Positions 10,361 to 22,389 of a DNA stretch of 64,000 nucleotides are shown here, piece by piece. The first letter of the stretch is position 1, and each line of letters opens with the position of its first letter. The DNA is from Elusimicrobiota bacterium (GTDB taxonomy: Bacteria > Elusimicrobiota > Elusimicrobia > Elusimicrobiales > UBA9959): contig JAGVVD010000019.1 of NCBI GenBank assembly GCA_019135865.1, positions 186,001 through 250,000 on the forward strand, written 5' to 3'. The position numbers were made by a program, and so were the translations under genes. The notes under the pieces were generated by a model. The model searched no databases, had not been told where the DNA came from, and saw only the letters and a program-made list of their open reading frames with translations.

Positions 10361-10789
10361 TTACTTTTTTTCCAGGCCGCCGAAGCCGTGCTCCGCGCCG
10401 GGGTAGATCTTGAGCCGCTTGAGCCTGCGGGCCCGCAGCTTGTTGTCGTCGAGCATCCGTTTGACCGCCAGCATGACGACCTTGGTCGGGTCGTTCTCCA
10501 TCTGGCGCTTGTAGGGGATGACCTTGGCGCCGCCGGCGTAGCCGGAGTGGCGGAAGTAGAACTTCTCTTCCGGCTTGGAGCCGGTCAGCCTCACCTTGGA
10601 GGCGTTGGTCACTACCACGAAATCTCCGCAGTCCATCGAAGGGGTGTAGGTCCGCTTGTGCTTGCCGGCGAGCAGCACCGCTATGCGGGTGGAGAGCCTG
10701 CCGAGCACCTGGTCCTTCGCGTCGAGGAAATGCCATTTCCTCTCGGCTTCGACTTTCTTGAGTTCGGGCAAAGTGGTTTTCTGTATCAT
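10361..10789 (-). CDS. rplM: 50S ribosomal protein L13
   Basis: An early-assembly protein of the large ribosomal subunit. At 142 residues it has the usual length, with WHFLDAKDQVLGRLSTRIA, YTPSMDCGDFVVVTNASKV and the C-terminal LKIYPGAEHGFGG block. It is the first gene of the rplM-rpsI pair, behind a promoter core at 10799-10827. The start is only 10 nt from the -10 box, so the leader is very short. Confidence 0.97.
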   Translation of the reverse strand: MIQKTTLPELKKVEAERKWHFLDAKDQVLGRLSTRIAVLLAGKHKRTYTPSMDCGDFVVVTNASKVRLTGSKPEEKFYFRHSGYAGGAKVIPYKRQMENDPTKVVMLAVKRMLDDNKLRARRLKRLKIYPGAEHGFGGLEKK

Positions 10790-10798
10790 AGGGGCTAT

Positions 10799-10827
10799 AT
10801 GATAGCAAATAGGACGGTCGCGCGCAA
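10799..10827 (-). promoter_or_regulatory. promoter for rplM-rpsI
   Basis: On the minus strand, TTGCGC (10822-10827), a 17-nt spacer and TATCAT (10799-10804) precede rplM. Confidence 0.55.
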
Positions 10828-10834
10828 CGGGGGG

Positions 10835-12754
10835 CTATTCGGACACCCGGCCGTTCACGCAGAGCTTGGGCGGAGCGGTGCCGCTGCGGCCGAAGAAGGC
10901 GGTGCCGCCCGTGGACTGGATCTCGGCGTTGCCGGCGCGGTAATCCTCTATGTTATGCGCTATCTGGTCGCTGATCCTGTTCCTGGCGATGCAGCTGCGG
11001 CAGATATAGTAGCGGACCCTGGCGGGGGTCCTCACCTCTTTCATGAGGATGGGCGGTTCCACCATGACTTCCGGCAGGCAGTCCGTCTTCTTGAGCAGCC
11101 AGAGATACTCGGGTTCCGAGATCTCTTCGAAGCCGCCGGAAAGCAGCGCGCCGGTTTCCGCTTTGGCCTTCTCGACCGCGGGCGAGTCCGGCACGTCCTC
11201 GTAAGGCAGCAGCCAGGAGGTCGCGCCCCCCAGGGCCTTCAGGTAGGCCGAGGCTCCCCGCCGCGTGAGTCCGCCTTTCTTGTCGAAGAAAGGAGCTCCC
11301 TCCCTGTCGCGCAGGGCGAAGATATGGCGGAAGTCCATCCCTTTCTTCTCGAAAAAGACCACGGCGTCGCGCGTCCTGGCCGCCAGCCAGGCTTCGTAGC
11401 CTTTGCGGGTCAGCGCCAGCCTGAGCCTCCCGTCCGGTCCCGTCCTTTCGACGGTGAGACCGTTGAGCCGGCCCAGCTTTCCCTTCAGATAGTCGACCGC
11501 GCCGCCTGCCTCGGCCTCGCGCATGGCCATCAGCAGTTCCCGTTCCTCCATCCCGGCCGAGGCTCCGTCCTCTGGGAAAGCCTCGCGGGCCCTGAGTTCC
11601 GCGGCCAGTCCGGCCGGAGACATGGCCGGGACCTCGAGCTCGGCCAGTTTCTCCGCGGCTTCCTTGTCCCCGGGCCTGAGCTTCAGCAGGCGGGAATACA
11701 GGTCGAAGGCCCCGGCGTGGTCGCCGTTCTTCTCCCTGACTCCCGCCAGTTCGCGCAGCAGCAGGGGGTCGCCGGGATACGCCCTGAGCGCGGCCTCGTA
11801 AGAGGTGCGGGCCTGGTCGCCCGCGCCCATCCTCAGGTGTATGCCGGCCTTCTTGCGCAGCGCCCGTCCGGCCAGCGCCCGGTCGCGGCCCGCCGCTTCC
11901 GCGGCCCCGGCATAGAGCTCCAGGGCTTTTTCATAGTAGCCGAGCTCGAAATACGCGTCTGCCAGGGTCTCCGTCAGGCCCGGATGCCCCGGCGCCGAAC
12001 GCAGGCAGGCCGAAGCGGTCTCTTCGGCCTCGCGCTGCCTGCCCGCGGCGTTGTGCGCCGCCGCCAGGGCCGCGCAGTCCTCCGCCTTCTTGCGGCCTGG
12101 GCCGGTGCCGCGGCGGGAGGGGCTTTTCCTCTCCGCCCGCGCGAGGGAGGCCGTCAGGGCGGCGGCACGCCTCCGCCAGGCCGGGGCCTCCGGGTCCTTC
12201 GACTTCCCGGCGAGCGCCGAAGCCCGGGCCAGCGCGGTCCTCGCGCCGGCGAAATCGCCGTAAACGGAACGCAGGCGGCCGAGTTCGGTCCAGGCCTTGT
12301 AATCGCCGGAGATCTCGGTCCATTGCGCGGCCGTCTCCAGCGCGCGCCGCTCGTCGCCGGCCGCTTCATGGGTCAGGGCCAGTTCCCGGTAGGAGGCGGA
12401 GAGTACCGGGTCCAGTTCCAGGGCCGACCGGCAGGCCGACCCCGCTTTTTCCTTCTCTCCAGCGGCGCGCAGGGACTTGCATAGGGCGAGGAAATAAACC
12501 GGCTTCTTGAGCCCCTTTTTCAGGTTCTTGAGGGAGGCCTCCCCCAGGGAGGCGACGGCCGGCGAGGAGTCCGGCAGGATCTCGAGCAGGAAAGAATAGG
12601 CCTCCTCGTCGGCGGGATCGGCCCTGACGGCGGCGGCCAGCGCTTCGCGGGCCTCCGCTTCGCGGCCCGCGCCGTAGTGCCGGCGCGCGTCCCCGGCGCC
12701 GCCCGCGAGGGCCGGCGCGGCGGCCAGCAGCAGCGGCAGGAGCAGCGCGTTCAT
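10835..12754 (-). CDS. secreted TPR-repeat protein with Cys-containing C-terminal domain
   Basis: The 639-residue precursor begins [19 protein letters not shown], a clear signal peptide. Many tetratricopeptide-type repeats follow (about residues 20-390; for example [22 protein letters not shown]). A C-terminal domain (about 430-639) has an [17 protein letters not shown] segment with a CxxC pair that could bind metal or heme-like ligands. TPRs mediate protein interactions, here in the periplasm. The ATG overlaps the dcd stop codon (ATGA), so it is translated with dcd. No named family fits the C-terminal domain. Confidence 0.75.
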   Translation of the reverse strand: MNALLLPLLLAAAPALAGGAGDARRHYGAGREAEAREALAAAVRADPADEEAYSFLLEILPDSSPAVASLGEASLKNLKKGLKKPVYFLALCKSLRAAGEKEKAGSACRSALELDPVLSASYRELALTHEAAGDERRALETAAQWTEISGDYKAWTELGRLRSVYGDFAGARTALARASALAGKSKDPEAPAWRRRAAALTASLARAERKSPSRRGTGPGRKKAEDCAALAAAHNAAGRQREAEETASACLRSAPGHPGLTETLADAYFELGYYEKALELYAGAAEAAGRDRALAGRALRKKAGIHLRMGAGDQARTSYEAALRAYPGDPLLLRELAGVREKNGDHAGAFDLYSRLLKLRPGDKEAAEKLAELEVPAMSPAGLAAELRAREAFPEDGASAGMEERELLMAMREAEAGGAVDYLKGKLGRLNGLTVERTGPDGRLRLALTRKGYEAWLAARTRDAVVFFEKKGMDFRHIFALRDREGAPFFDKKGGLTRRGASAYLKALGGATSWLLPYEDVPDSPAVEKAKAETGALLSGGFEEISEPEYLWLLKKTDCLPEVMVEPPILMKEVRTPARVRYYICRSCIARNRISDQIAHNIEDYRAGNAEIQSTGGTAFFGRSGTAPPKLCVNGRVSE

Positions 12755-13314
12755 CGGCGGCGCAGGATCCTGGGCAGGGTGACGCCCCGCTGGGACTGGT
12801 ACTTGCCCTTCCGGTCCTTGTAGGAGGTCTCGCATTCGACGTCGGAGCCGAGGAAGACGAGCTGGGCTATGCCTTCGTTGGAATAGATCTTGGCCGGCAG
12901 CGGGGTCGTGTTGGAGATCTCGAGCGTGAGATGCCCTTCCCATTCCGGCTCCAGCGGGGTGATGTTGACGACTATGCCGCAGCGGGCGTAGGTGCTTTTG
13001 CCGATACAGAGGCCTATCACGCCGCGCGGGATGCGGAAATACTCGACCGAGCGCGCCAGCGCGAAGGAGCGGGCGGGAACTATGCACCAGGGCGCCTTGA
13101 GGTCCACGAAGGACTCCGGCCGGAAGTCCTTGGGGTCCACCACGCAGTTATGGACGTCGGTGAAGACCTTGTACTCGTCGGCGACGCGGATGTCGTAGCC
13201 GTAGGAGGAGAGGCCGTAGGAGACCTTGTCCTTCGCCACCAGCTTCTCGGTGTAGGGCGTTATCATCCCGTGCCGGCGGCACATCTCTCGTATCCACGAA
13301 TCGGGTTTCAGCAT
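12751..13314 (-). CDS. dcd: dCTP deaminase
   Basis: The enzyme converts dCTP to dUTP (or to dUMP in bifunctional forms) for dTMP synthesis. The 187-residue protein has the trimeric dUTPase-like fold motifs: [20 protein letters not shown] at the N-terminus, [34 protein letters not shown] across the active site and [11 protein letters not shown]. The catalytic Glu falls in LEPEWEG. It overlaps the upstream terpenoid synthase gene by 7 nt and the downstream TPR gene by 4 nt, forming a three-gene operon. Confidence 0.95.
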   Translation of the reverse strand: MLKPDSWIREMCRRHGMITPYTEKLVAKDKVSYGLSSYGYDIRVADEYKVFTDVHNCVVDPKDFRPESFVDLKAPWCIVPARSFALARSVEYFRIPRGVIGLCIGKSTYARCGIVVNITPLEPEWEGHLTLEISNTTPLPAKIYSNEGIAQLVFLGSDVECETSYKDRKGKYQSQRGVTLPRILRRR

Positions 13315-14120
13315 ATTCTCCTAAAGGCCCTCCAGGCCGCGGCGGCTTTGCCGGCGGCGCCCGCGCGCGGGCGCCCTCCGGAGAAACCGTCCCGTTCCAT
13401 CTTCTCCAGCTGCGCCAGGTAGAGTTCTCCCATCATGAAGGCGGGAAAAAGTCCCGACGCTCCCCTGGCGGCCAGGCAGGCCTCGCGGTAAAAACCGCGC
13501 GCCCTGCCGGCCTCGAATTTCATCAATTCTACAAAATCGCGGGTGCCGGCCGAAGCCGCCGCCCGGCCCGGCTCTATGGCGAAGGCCCTCAGGTCCTCCT
13601 CCGGGACGTACAGGCGGCCCATCCCCGCGTCCTCCCTGAAGTCACGGACGATGTTCATCAGCTGCACGGCGTAGCCCATGTTCTCGGCGAAGCGCGGCAG
13701 GTCCCCGCCCGCCGCCCCGAACACCGGGAGGGCCAGCAGTCCCGGGACCGAGGCGACGCGGTACATGTAGCCCTTAAGGTCGTCCATGTCCCGGTACCGC
13801 CGGGGTTCGGCGTCCATCCCCACCCCTTCTATAAGGAGAAGGAAGTGCTCCTTGCGGAGCCCGAACTCGCGCACGGGGCCCGTCAGATAGGAGAGAGGCC
13901 CGCCCGCGCCCCCGGCGTAGAGCTCTTCCACGGCGGAAGCCAGGCCCTCCAGGCGGCGGCGTTTTTCCGCGGCCGGCAGGGCCGGGTCGTCGGCGATGTC
14001 GTCGGCCAGGCGCGCGAAGGCGTAGACGGCCGAGAGAGCGCGCCTGCGCCGCGGGGGGAGAAAAAAGAAAGCCGGTCCGAAACTGGATCGGCTTTCCGGC
14101 TTCTCGGCCGTTCTATCCAA
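13308..14120 (-). CDS. squalene/phytoene synthase family protein
   Basis: Members join two prenyl diphosphates head to head, giving squalene, phytoene or hydroxysqualene. The 270-residue protein has the first Asp-rich motif RLADDIADD (about residue 36) and the second motif [18 protein letters not shown], both complete. [12 protein letters not shown] is typical of CrtB/HpnC/HpnD-type enzymes. No desaturase or hopanoid genes are in the window, so the product is not determined. It is first in the operon with dcd and the TPR gene. Confidence 0.88.
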   Translation of the reverse strand: MDRTAEKPESRSSFGPAFFFLPPRRRRALSAVYAFARLADDIADDPALPAAEKRRRLEGLASAVEELYAGGAGGPLSYLTGPVREFGLRKEHFLLLIEGVGMDAEPRRYRDMDDLKGYMYRVASVPGLLALPVFGAAGGDLPRFAENMGYAVQLMNIVRDFREDAGMGRLYVPEEDLRAFAIEPGRAAASAGTRDFVELMKFEAGRARGFYREACLAARGASGLFPAFMMGELYLAQLEKMERDGFSGGRPRAGAAGKAAAAWRAFRRIC

Positions 14121-14123
14121 GGC

Positions 14124-15500
14124 TTACTCCAGGTTCTCCATGTATTCGACGAGGGCGCTCCAGCCCGAGGCCTTCTCGAAGGCCAGCTCGCCGTAGGACT
14201 GATGGTAGGGCAGCAGGTCGCCCTTGAGGCCGGGGATATTGAGGGCTATGCCGCGGGTCGCGGAGAAATCCTTGCCGGTCCGGTCCTTCCCCAGGAAGAC
14301 GTTCCTTACGACCAGTTCGGAGTCTATCCAGTCCCGCAGGTCCCTGCCGGCCGCGGCCGCGGCCGGGGCCGCGGGGCGCGACCCGTCCATCGCGGCCTCG
14401 TAAAGCGAGGTGAAATGATGGATATCGGCGTAGAAGGAAACGAGCTTCTGCGGGTCGGTGACCTCGTCGCCGACCTCGAAGCGCAGCACGTCGCGGCGGG
14501 CGGAGCGCAGCGCCGCGTCGTCGCCGTTCTTCAGCACGGCCTTCGCCCATTTGCCGGCGCGCTCGGCGAAGCCCTCCAGGGCCGCGCCGCGTATGGCCGA
14601 GAGGTGGGCGCCGAACTTGTACTCCGCCAGCATCGCCGAATGCTCGGGCCTGGAATACATCTCGATGTAGGTGTCCGCCAGCAGGGTCCCGGCCTTCTCG
14701 GCGTCGGCGCCCGGGTCGGCGGTCAGCGCGGCCAGGAAATCCTCGAAATTGAAGGTCGGGAACATCACGACCTCCTCGGAGCCCACTATGACGTCCGCCA
14801 GGCCCCTGAGCTCGTAGGCGACCTCGCCCATCTGCATGAAACAGGCCACGGAGGCGTAGAGGTCCACCCTGCCCGCCTCTTCGAGGATCTTCCCTATCTC
14901 GGTGGTCTTTATGTAGTTGCCGGTCTCGAAATCGTGCGAGATGGATTTGGCTCCGGCGCCGTCCGCCAGGTTCTCGCCCGGCTTGAGCGGGTCCAGCCAG
15001 CCCCAGCCGTGGTCCCAGATGATGAGCATGAAGCGCTTGGCGGGATAGGCCTCGCGGGCCCAGCGCACGAACTTCGCGGCCTCGCGCCAGTCGCCCATGT
15101 CGGAGGCGCCGATGTCCCGCAGCACGGGCGAGTTTATCTTCTCCATGTCGGCGTCCCTGGCGACCAGGTAGCGCCGCACGCCCGACCAGTCGCCCTCGGC
15201 GGCGGTGTCGTTCTCCAGCCCCTTCGAGCGGCCCAGCTCTACGACGATATTGACCTTTTCCGTGGAGCCGACGGTCTCGAGCCGGTTCATGTCGCGCAGG
15301 GCGAAAGGCTCGAGGTTGCTCTTGCCGTTCATGTAGATCATGACGGTCCAGTCGGCCGGAGCTTCGCGCCGGACGTCCGGGTCGCCGGGCGCGGCGACCT
15401 CGACGGAGGAAACGGCGGCGGCTCCGGCGGAATCGAGCCGGAAACCGGAAGAATGGGCGAGAACGGGGAAGGCGGCGAGCAGCAGCGCGATGATTTTCAT
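14124..15500 (-). CDS. secreted clostripain-family (C11) cysteine peptidase
   Basis: The 458-residue precursor has a signal peptide (MKIIALLLAAFPVLAHSSG). The C11 fold contains the catalytic His in IIWDHGWGW (H164) and the catalytic Cys in YASVACFMQM (C220). The N-terminal strand DWTVMIYMNGKSNLEPF is typical of the family, which cleaves after Arg/Lys and often self-activates. A second member is encoded at 45988-47391. The gene ends 4 nt before the terpenoid synthase gene starts and may lead that operon. Substrate unknown; it acts outside the cytoplasm. Confidence 0.9.
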   Translation of the reverse strand: MKIIALLLAAFPVLAHSSGFRLDSAGAAAVSSVEVAAPGDPDVRREAPADWTVMIYMNGKSNLEPFALRDMNRLETVGSTEKVNIVVELGRSKGLENDTAAEGDWSGVRRYLVARDADMEKINSPVLRDIGASDMGDWREAAKFVRWAREAYPAKRFMLIIWDHGWGWLDPLKPGENLADGAGAKSISHDFETGNYIKTTEIGKILEEAGRVDLYASVACFMQMGEVAYELRGLADVIVGSEEVVMFPTFNFEDFLAALTADPGADAEKAGTLLADTYIEMYSRPEHSAMLAEYKFGAHLSAIRGAALEGFAERAGKWAKAVLKNGDDAALRSARRDVLRFEVGDEVTDPQKLVSFYADIHHFTSLYEAAMDGSRPAAPAAAAAGRDLRDWIDSELVVRNVFLGKDRTGKDFSATRGIALNIPGLKGDLLPYHQSYGELAFEKASGWSALVEYMENLE

Positions 15501-15553
15501 AGTATCCATAATGTACAACAATGGCCGGCCTCGGGCAAGGGCCGAAAGGGCAA

Positions 15554-17803
15554 TCAGCGGTCCCCGCCGGTCACTTTCAGCTTTTCCTCCATCAGTTTGT
15601 CGTAATACTCCAGCAGGTCGTCCCCGGAAGAGGCGCTCCTGTAGACTTTGCCGATGGGGAAAACGAAGGTCTTCCAGGGGAACTGCATGGACCAGAGTCC
15701 GTCGTTCCCGTCCGTGTTGTGCCATACGCCCTTGAAGTCCTTTATGAGCACGGAGGTGAAGAGATGGGCGTAGCAGCGCAGCAGTTTCCAGCCGTCGGCC
15801 GTAGGAGGGACGCCGGGCGTGAAGCGTGCCTTCAGCCCCTGGGATATCTTTATGACCCCCGTGCGGGCGGTCTCGATGCCGGCGGTCTCTGAGAGGGTAG
15901 AGGCCAGTATGACCGTCCGCTTGTGCTCGGTCTCGGCGTCGACGATCCGCTCGGGGTGGCTGCGCACCCTCTTTTTGACCGCTTCCGCGCCCGAGACCTT
16001 GGCGGAGGGGGTCCTGAACTCGTTCTCCACCCACTGGAGGTAGCGGTTCAGCCAGCCCGGGTCCGGCAGGGTCTCGCTCCAGAGAAGACGCCATACCCGC
16101 TGTATCGGGTAGGTGAGGAAATCGGAGGCGGGCGCGGCCATGGGCCAGGTCCAGGGGTCGAAATCCTGGAACTTCAGCAGGCGCGCCCGGAACCTCTCCT
16201 GTATCATGTACGCCAGGAAAGCCGAACAGGAGAGCACGATGTCCGTGGACTCCAGCTGGGTGCGGTCGGGCCGGATGAACGTCAGACGCAGTTTTTTTTC
16301 GACTTCGGTCAGCCCGTCCGGGCTGAAATAGATCTTCTTGTCGAGCTCTTCCTCCAGCGACGAGGCCAGGGTGAACGCCCGGCTCATGAAGCCGTCCGTC
16401 CTCGCCTGTTCCGGCTTGGGGGATTCCGCCGCTTCGAAAAGTTCCCCGTAAGTCTCGAACCGGGCGTCGGGGGCGGGTTCGGCCGGCGCCGCGGCCGGGG
16501 CCGCAGCGGGCCCTCCAGGGCCCGGTCCCGCCGCCGGGCCCCGCGGCGAGGAGGGGCGGCGGCTCGAGATATCGGCCCTTTCCAGGGAGGCCGTCGGCCT
16601 GGTCCCGGCGGGGGGCTCCTTCCGGAAAACGTCTATGTAGTCGTAGTCGGTCTTCTTTTCCGGCGCCGCCGCGCGCGGCGCTTCGTCGGGCAGGGCGGCT
16701 AGGACCTTTTCCGCGGAAACCGGGTCCCAGGGGGAGAGTTCCGCGGCCGCGGCCGCGGCCGCTTCGTGATCGCCGAGCGCCATCATGGCGGTGGCGCGGC
16801 TGGCCAGCAGCGCGGGCGAGGGGGCCAGGGCGAAAGCCCTGTCCCAGTCGGCGAGGGCTCCCCGCATGTCGTCGCGGGAATATTTGATCGAGCCCAGAAG
16901 GGTCAGGGCTTTCACCGCGGTCCTGCCGTTCGCGGCGGCCGCGGCCGCCAGGGAGGCCGCTTCTTCCGGCGGGGGCGCGCCCGCGGCGGCGGCGGTCCGG
17001 TAGAGCAGGGTCGCGAGACCGCAGGAAGCCTCCGCGGCGAGCGGACCGGAGGTCATGGTCCTCAGCTGGTCGTCGCTTCCGGGGCCGCCCCCGGAGGCGC
17101 GCAGCAGCGCCTCCAGGAGGCGCCTTCTGCCCTCTATTCCCGTGCCCGGCGGTACGAGGGAGAGGAACTCGCGCGCGTGGACCAGGTCCCCGGTCTCGAA
17201 GTATACGAAGGCGAGATTGCACCTGGCCTCCGGGGCGGTCAGGTCCTTGAGCATGAAGTAGGCCTGCCGGTGCTGGCCCAGTTCCATGAGCACCTGCGGG
17301 TAGAGGGCCGTTATCTTCTCCTGTCCTTCCCGCTCGAAGAGCCTGTAGAAAAGGTAGTTGGCCCTGTGAAAGTCCCCCGCTTCGAGGGACGCGGCGGCCG
17401 CCTCCCGCAGGTCCGCCGGGTCGGAGGGGGAAGCCAGGCTGCCCGCGATGAGGGAGAGTTTCATCCTGTCCAGCCGCACTTCCTGGGCCGGGACCTTTAC
17501 CAGCGGTCCCTCGGGATTGAAGACCGCGGTCTCCGCGGCCGGGGAATGGAAAAGACGGCGCAGTGCTTCCCCGGCCGGCATGGAAAAGCAGGGGGCGGAG
17601 GAGATCCTGTCGTCGGTGACGACGGGGAAGCACGGGGAGCCCTCCCTCTCCAGCGGCGGGACCAGTCTGAGGACGCGCCCGCGCACCGTCTTTTCCTGAA
17701 AAGGGAAAAAAAGGTCCGTGAAACCGCGGAAACAGCCGAATATCTCGTCCAGGGAGGCCGAGTCGAGATGAAAAATGTTAAAATCTTTCCCGGAGTCCTG
17801 CAT
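15554..17803 (-). CDS. cytoplasmic TPR-repeat protein with novel C-terminal domain
   Basis: This 749-residue protein has no signal peptide. After an N-terminal segment of about 130 residues come TPR-like helical repeats (about 130-390), a Pro/Ala-rich low-complexity linker (about 390-460) and a conserved-looking C-terminal domain of about 280 residues. That domain is rich in Trp/Phe (FQDFDPWTWPM, GVWHNTDGNDGLWSMQFPW) and matches no family I recognise. It is transcribed from a near-consensus promoter at 17813-17841 and precedes the C11 peptidase gene. A scaffold role is inferred. Confidence 0.7.
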   Translation of the reverse strand: MQDSGKDFNIFHLDSASLDEIFGCFRGFTDLFFPFQEKTVRGRVLRLVPPLEREGSPCFPVVTDDRISSAPCFSMPAGEALRRLFHSPAAETAVFNPEGPLVKVPAQEVRLDRMKLSLIAGSLASPSDPADLREAAAASLEAGDFHRANYLFYRLFEREGQEKITALYPQVLMELGQHRQAYFMLKDLTAPEARCNLAFVYFETGDLVHAREFLSLVPPGTGIEGRRRLLEALLRASGGGPGSDDQLRTMTSGPLAAEASCGLATLLYRTAAAAGAPPPEEAASLAAAAAANGRTAVKALTLLGSIKYSRDDMRGALADWDRAFALAPSPALLASRATAMMALGDHEAAAAAAAELSPWDPVSAEKVLAALPDEAPRAAAPEKKTDYDYIDVFRKEPPAGTRPTASLERADISSRRPSSPRGPAAGPGPGGPAAAPAAAPAEPAPDARFETYGELFEAAESPKPEQARTDGFMSRAFTLASSLEEELDKKIYFSPDGLTEVEKKLRLTFIRPDRTQLESTDIVLSCSAFLAYMIQERFRARLLKFQDFDPWTWPMAAPASDFLTYPIQRVWRLLWSETLPDPGWLNRYLQWVENEFRTPSAKVSGAEAVKKRVRSHPERIVDAETEHKRTVILASTLSETAGIETARTGVIKISQGLKARFTPGVPPTADGWKLLRCYAHLFTSVLIKDFKGVWHNTDGNDGLWSMQFPWKTFVFPIGKVYRSASSGDDLLEYYDKLMEEKLKVTGGDR

Positions 17804-17812
17804 CGATGATAT

Positions 17813-17841
17813 TGTATATATTTAATCTCAAAAAGTGTCAA
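17813..17841 (-). promoter_or_regulatory. near-consensus sigma70 promoter
   Basis: On the minus strand, TTGACA (17836-17841), a 17-nt spacer and TATACA (17813-17818) drive the TPR protein gene starting at 17803. With the -10 only 9 nt from the ATG, the mRNA would be leaderless or nearly so. Confidence 0.75.
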
Positions 17842-17882
17842 GCCGCCGGCCGACGGCGCTCCCGCGGCCGGGGCGTTCCGTC

Positions 17883-18494
17883 ATGACCGGGACCCCCGTG
17901 CGGGTCGTCCTCGCCACCTTCAACGCGCATAAATCGGCCGAACTGTCCGCCCTGCTCGGACTGCCGGGACTGGAGTTCGCGCCCCTTTCCGCTTTCCCGG
18001 CCGCGGGACCGGTCGAAGAGGACGGCGGTACGCTGGAGGAGAACGCCGCCAAGAAAGCCGCGGCGGCGGCGCGGGCCTCGGGTCTGTGGGCCCTGGCCGA
18101 CGATACGGGCCTGGAGGTCCGCGCGCTCGGCGGCGCTCCGGGCGTCCATTCCGCCCGTTACGCCGGGGAAGGGTGTTCGTTCTCCGACAATAACGCCAAA
18201 CTGCTGCGCGCCCTGGAGGGGCTGCCGCACGAGGCCCGCTCGGCGCGGTTCCGCTGCGTCATGGCTCTCTCTTCGCCCGGCGGCCTGGTGGAGACCGCGG
18301 AGGGGAGCGTCGAAGGCTTCATCCTCGCGGCGCCGCGGGGCGCGGGGGGGTTCGGCTACGATCCGCTCTTCCTGCCGGCGGGCCTGGACAGGACGCTCGC
18401 CGAATTGACGCCCGGGGAGAAGAACGGCCTCAGCCACAGGGCCGCCGCCGTGCGCGCCATACGTCCCCTTCTCGAGAGGCTGGCCGGTGCCTAA
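17883..18494 (+). CDS. rdgB: XTP/dITP pyrophosphatase (HAM1/RdgB family)
   Basis: The enzyme removes non-canonical purine nucleoside triphosphates (ITP, XTP) from the nucleotide pool. The 203-residue protein has LATFNAHKSAEL at the N-terminus, LADDTGLEVRALGGAPGVHSARYAG in the middle and the C-terminal GGFGYDPLFLP, ELTPGEKNGLSHRAAA. The ATG at 17883 is favoured over upstream in-frame codons because it puts the conserved V-V-L-A-T strand at the usual distance. Its end overlaps the next gene by 8 nt. Confidence 0.95.
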   Translation: MTGTPVRVVLATFNAHKSAELSALLGLPGLEFAPLSAFPAAGPVEEDGGTLEENAAKKAAAAARASGLWALADDTGLEVRALGGAPGVHSARYAGEGCSFSDNNAKLLRALEGLPHEARSARFRCVMALSSPGGLVETAEGSVEGFILAAPRGAGGFGYDPLFLPAGLDRTLAELTPGEKNGLSHRAAAVRAIRPLLERLAGA

Positions 18495-19023
18495 GCGCGG
18501 GGCCGGCGGAGGCCGGAACCTCCTCGCCCTTCTCATGCTGCTGGGAGGCGCCTTCACCGCCGGTTACATGAACGCGGAACGTCCCGCGAGCCTTTCCTAC
18601 GGACTGCACGGTCCCCGGCCGGGGCCGCGTCCCGGCGCCCTGCGCCTGAAAAGGCCCTTCTACGACGCCGCCGCGCGGCTCATGGAGCACAAGATAGCCC
18701 TGGAGCGCTCCATAGAGGACAGCGTCTCCTCCCCGCCCTACGACGGCGACGATCTCCGGGCGCTGCTGGCCGAGCTGGACAGGACGGAGCCGCTGCTGGC
18801 GCCGATGCTTTCGGAGAACCTCCCGGAATCGCTGGCGTCCCAGGCCGCGGCCGCCGCCCAGGCGAGACGCGAAGCGCTGCTGGCCGCGGCCAGGCTGGAG
18901 GAACTGGTCAAAAGCGGGGGGGCGTCCTCTCCGGCGAGGTCCGCGAGGGAGAGGGCCGAACTGGAGAAGGCCGTGGCGGCCTTCCAGCATCACCTCGCCG
19001 CCCTGGCCAGGCTCCTGAACTAA
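18487..19023 (+). CDS. hypothetical single-pass membrane protein
   Basis: This is a 178-residue protein starting with GTG inside the 3' end of rdgB. A basic N-terminus precedes one hydrophobic helix (about residues 12-28, LLALLMLLGGAFTAGYM). The rest is Ala/Leu/Glu-rich and likely coiled-coil. No family is recognised. The overlap with rdgB and the position just before the sensor kinase suggest co-translation with rdgB; any link to signalling is speculative. Confidence 0.6.
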   Translation: MPKRGAGGGRNLLALLMLLGGAFTAGYMNAERPASLSYGLHGPRPGPRPGALRLKRPFYDAAARLMEHKIALERSIEDSVSSPPYDGDDLRALLAELDRTEPLLAPMLSENLPESLASQAAAAAQARREALLAAARLEELVKSGGASSPARSARERAELEKAVAAFQHHLAALARLLN

Positions 19024-19025
19024 TG

Positions 19026-19031
19026 TATAAT
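19026..19031 (+). promoter_or_regulatory. -10 element directly upstream of the sensor kinase
   Basis: TATAAT lies 10 nt before the ATG at 19042, which would give a leader of only a few nucleotides. The -35 region (CTGGCC at 19003-19008) is poor. Confidence 0.35.
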
Positions 19032-19041
19032 TGGAACGGGC

Positions 19042-21206
<2,165 letters not shown>

Positions 21207-21210
<4 letters not shown>

Positions 21211-22340
21211 TGGGGAAACTGTTGCGCGCACTGGCCGTGCTGGCCCTGCTGGCCCCGGCCGCCGGGGCCGAGGAACTGCAGACCGTGGTGGTGAGGCCGG
21301 GGGACACGCTCTGGAGCATAGCCAACACCTATCTCAAGGACCCCAAGCGCTGGAACGAGATCCTGCGCTACAACAAACTTCCGTCCGCCGATCCGTCCAT
21401 AGCGCTGCCCGGCATGCCGCTGAGGATCCCGGTGCGTCTCATAAAGGAGCAGTACCGCGCGGCCAGGCTGATCTATCATATCAACGAGGTGCTGCACCGT
21501 CCCGTAGGCGGGGCCAGATGGGGCGCCGTCAGGACCAACATGGACCTCTACCGCAGCGACACGCTGCGCACCACGATCAACGCCAGGGCCGACGTCAGGT
21601 TCTATACCGGCGAGGTGCTCAACCTGCTGCCCAATTCGATGGCCGTCCTGCGGCCGCCGCAGAAGGACGCCGACGTTCAGCTGCTCTCCGGCGAAATGAG
21701 GGGCCTGCGTTCGCGCGTGGTCACGGCCTCGGCCCGCATCGTGCCGCGGACCCGCGACACGGAGTTCGGCGCCAAGATCAAGGAGGACCTCACGACGCTG
21801 GTGCAGGTCTACAAAGGAAGGGCCGCCGTGGAAGCGCAGGGCAAGGTGGTGGAGGTCTCCGAAGGCTTCGCCGCGGAGGTCAAGATGGACATGCCTCCCT
21901 CCCAGCCGGTGAAGCTGCCCGCGGTCCCCGAACTGAGCGGTTCCTCCGGCCGGCTGGCGAAGTCCGGCCAGCCCCAGGTGCAGATGGACGGTTCCGTGGT
22001 CTCCCTGGACGTGGGGAAGGCTCCGCGGCCCGCCGCGGCCGCCCCGGCGACGAAAGCGGGAACGGGCGCCCCGGCGCCCGGCGACGCCTCGGCCGTGGAC
22101 GCCGACGAGATATCCAAGATGATAGCGGTGGCGAACCCGGTGCAGGGTTACCACCTGCAGGCCGCCAGGGACCAGGGGTTCTCCGATATCGCCCTCGACC
22201 GGACCTACGACGTTTTCGACCGCATAAACCTGGCCGACTACCTTCCCCCGGGCGCCTACTGGGTAAGGATCTCTTACATCGACCTGCTGGGTTTCGAGGG
22301 GAAATACAACACTCCCCGCCAGGTGAAGGTCTCCAGGTAG
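21207..22340 (+). CDS. secreted LysM-FecR domain protein
   Basis: The 377-residue precursor has a signal peptide (LLALAVLALLAPAAGAEE). A LysM domain follows (about 24-75, VVRPGDTLWSIANTYLKDPKRWNEILRYNK), which binds peptidoglycan glycan. A FecR-like beta domain is next (about 105-210, ADVRFYTGEVLNLLPNS). The C-terminal region (about 255-377) has no assignment. It is translationally coupled to the sensor kinase by a 4-nt overlap, so it may be a periplasmic partner sensing cell-wall state. That link is inference from gene order. Confidence 0.85.
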
Positions 22341-22354
22341 CGCGTCCGTCAATA

Positions 22355-22383
22355 TTGACAAGTCAAGGACTATCTGCTATACT
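22355..22383 (+). promoter_or_regulatory. near-consensus sigma70 promoter with no following CDS
   Basis: TTGACA (22355-22360), a 17-nt spacer and TATACT (22378-22383) form one of the best promoters in the window. The transcript it would make contains no plausible coding frame before the terminator at 22466-22517. Confidence 0.85.
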
Positions 22384-22389
22384 ACGGGT

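Noticed and set aside
15501-17633. Continuous open frame extending the first C11 peptidase to 1169 codons
   Set aside because: The extension lies antiphase over the TPR protein gene, and the peptidase has a normal signal peptide at 15500; the upstream part is a shadow.
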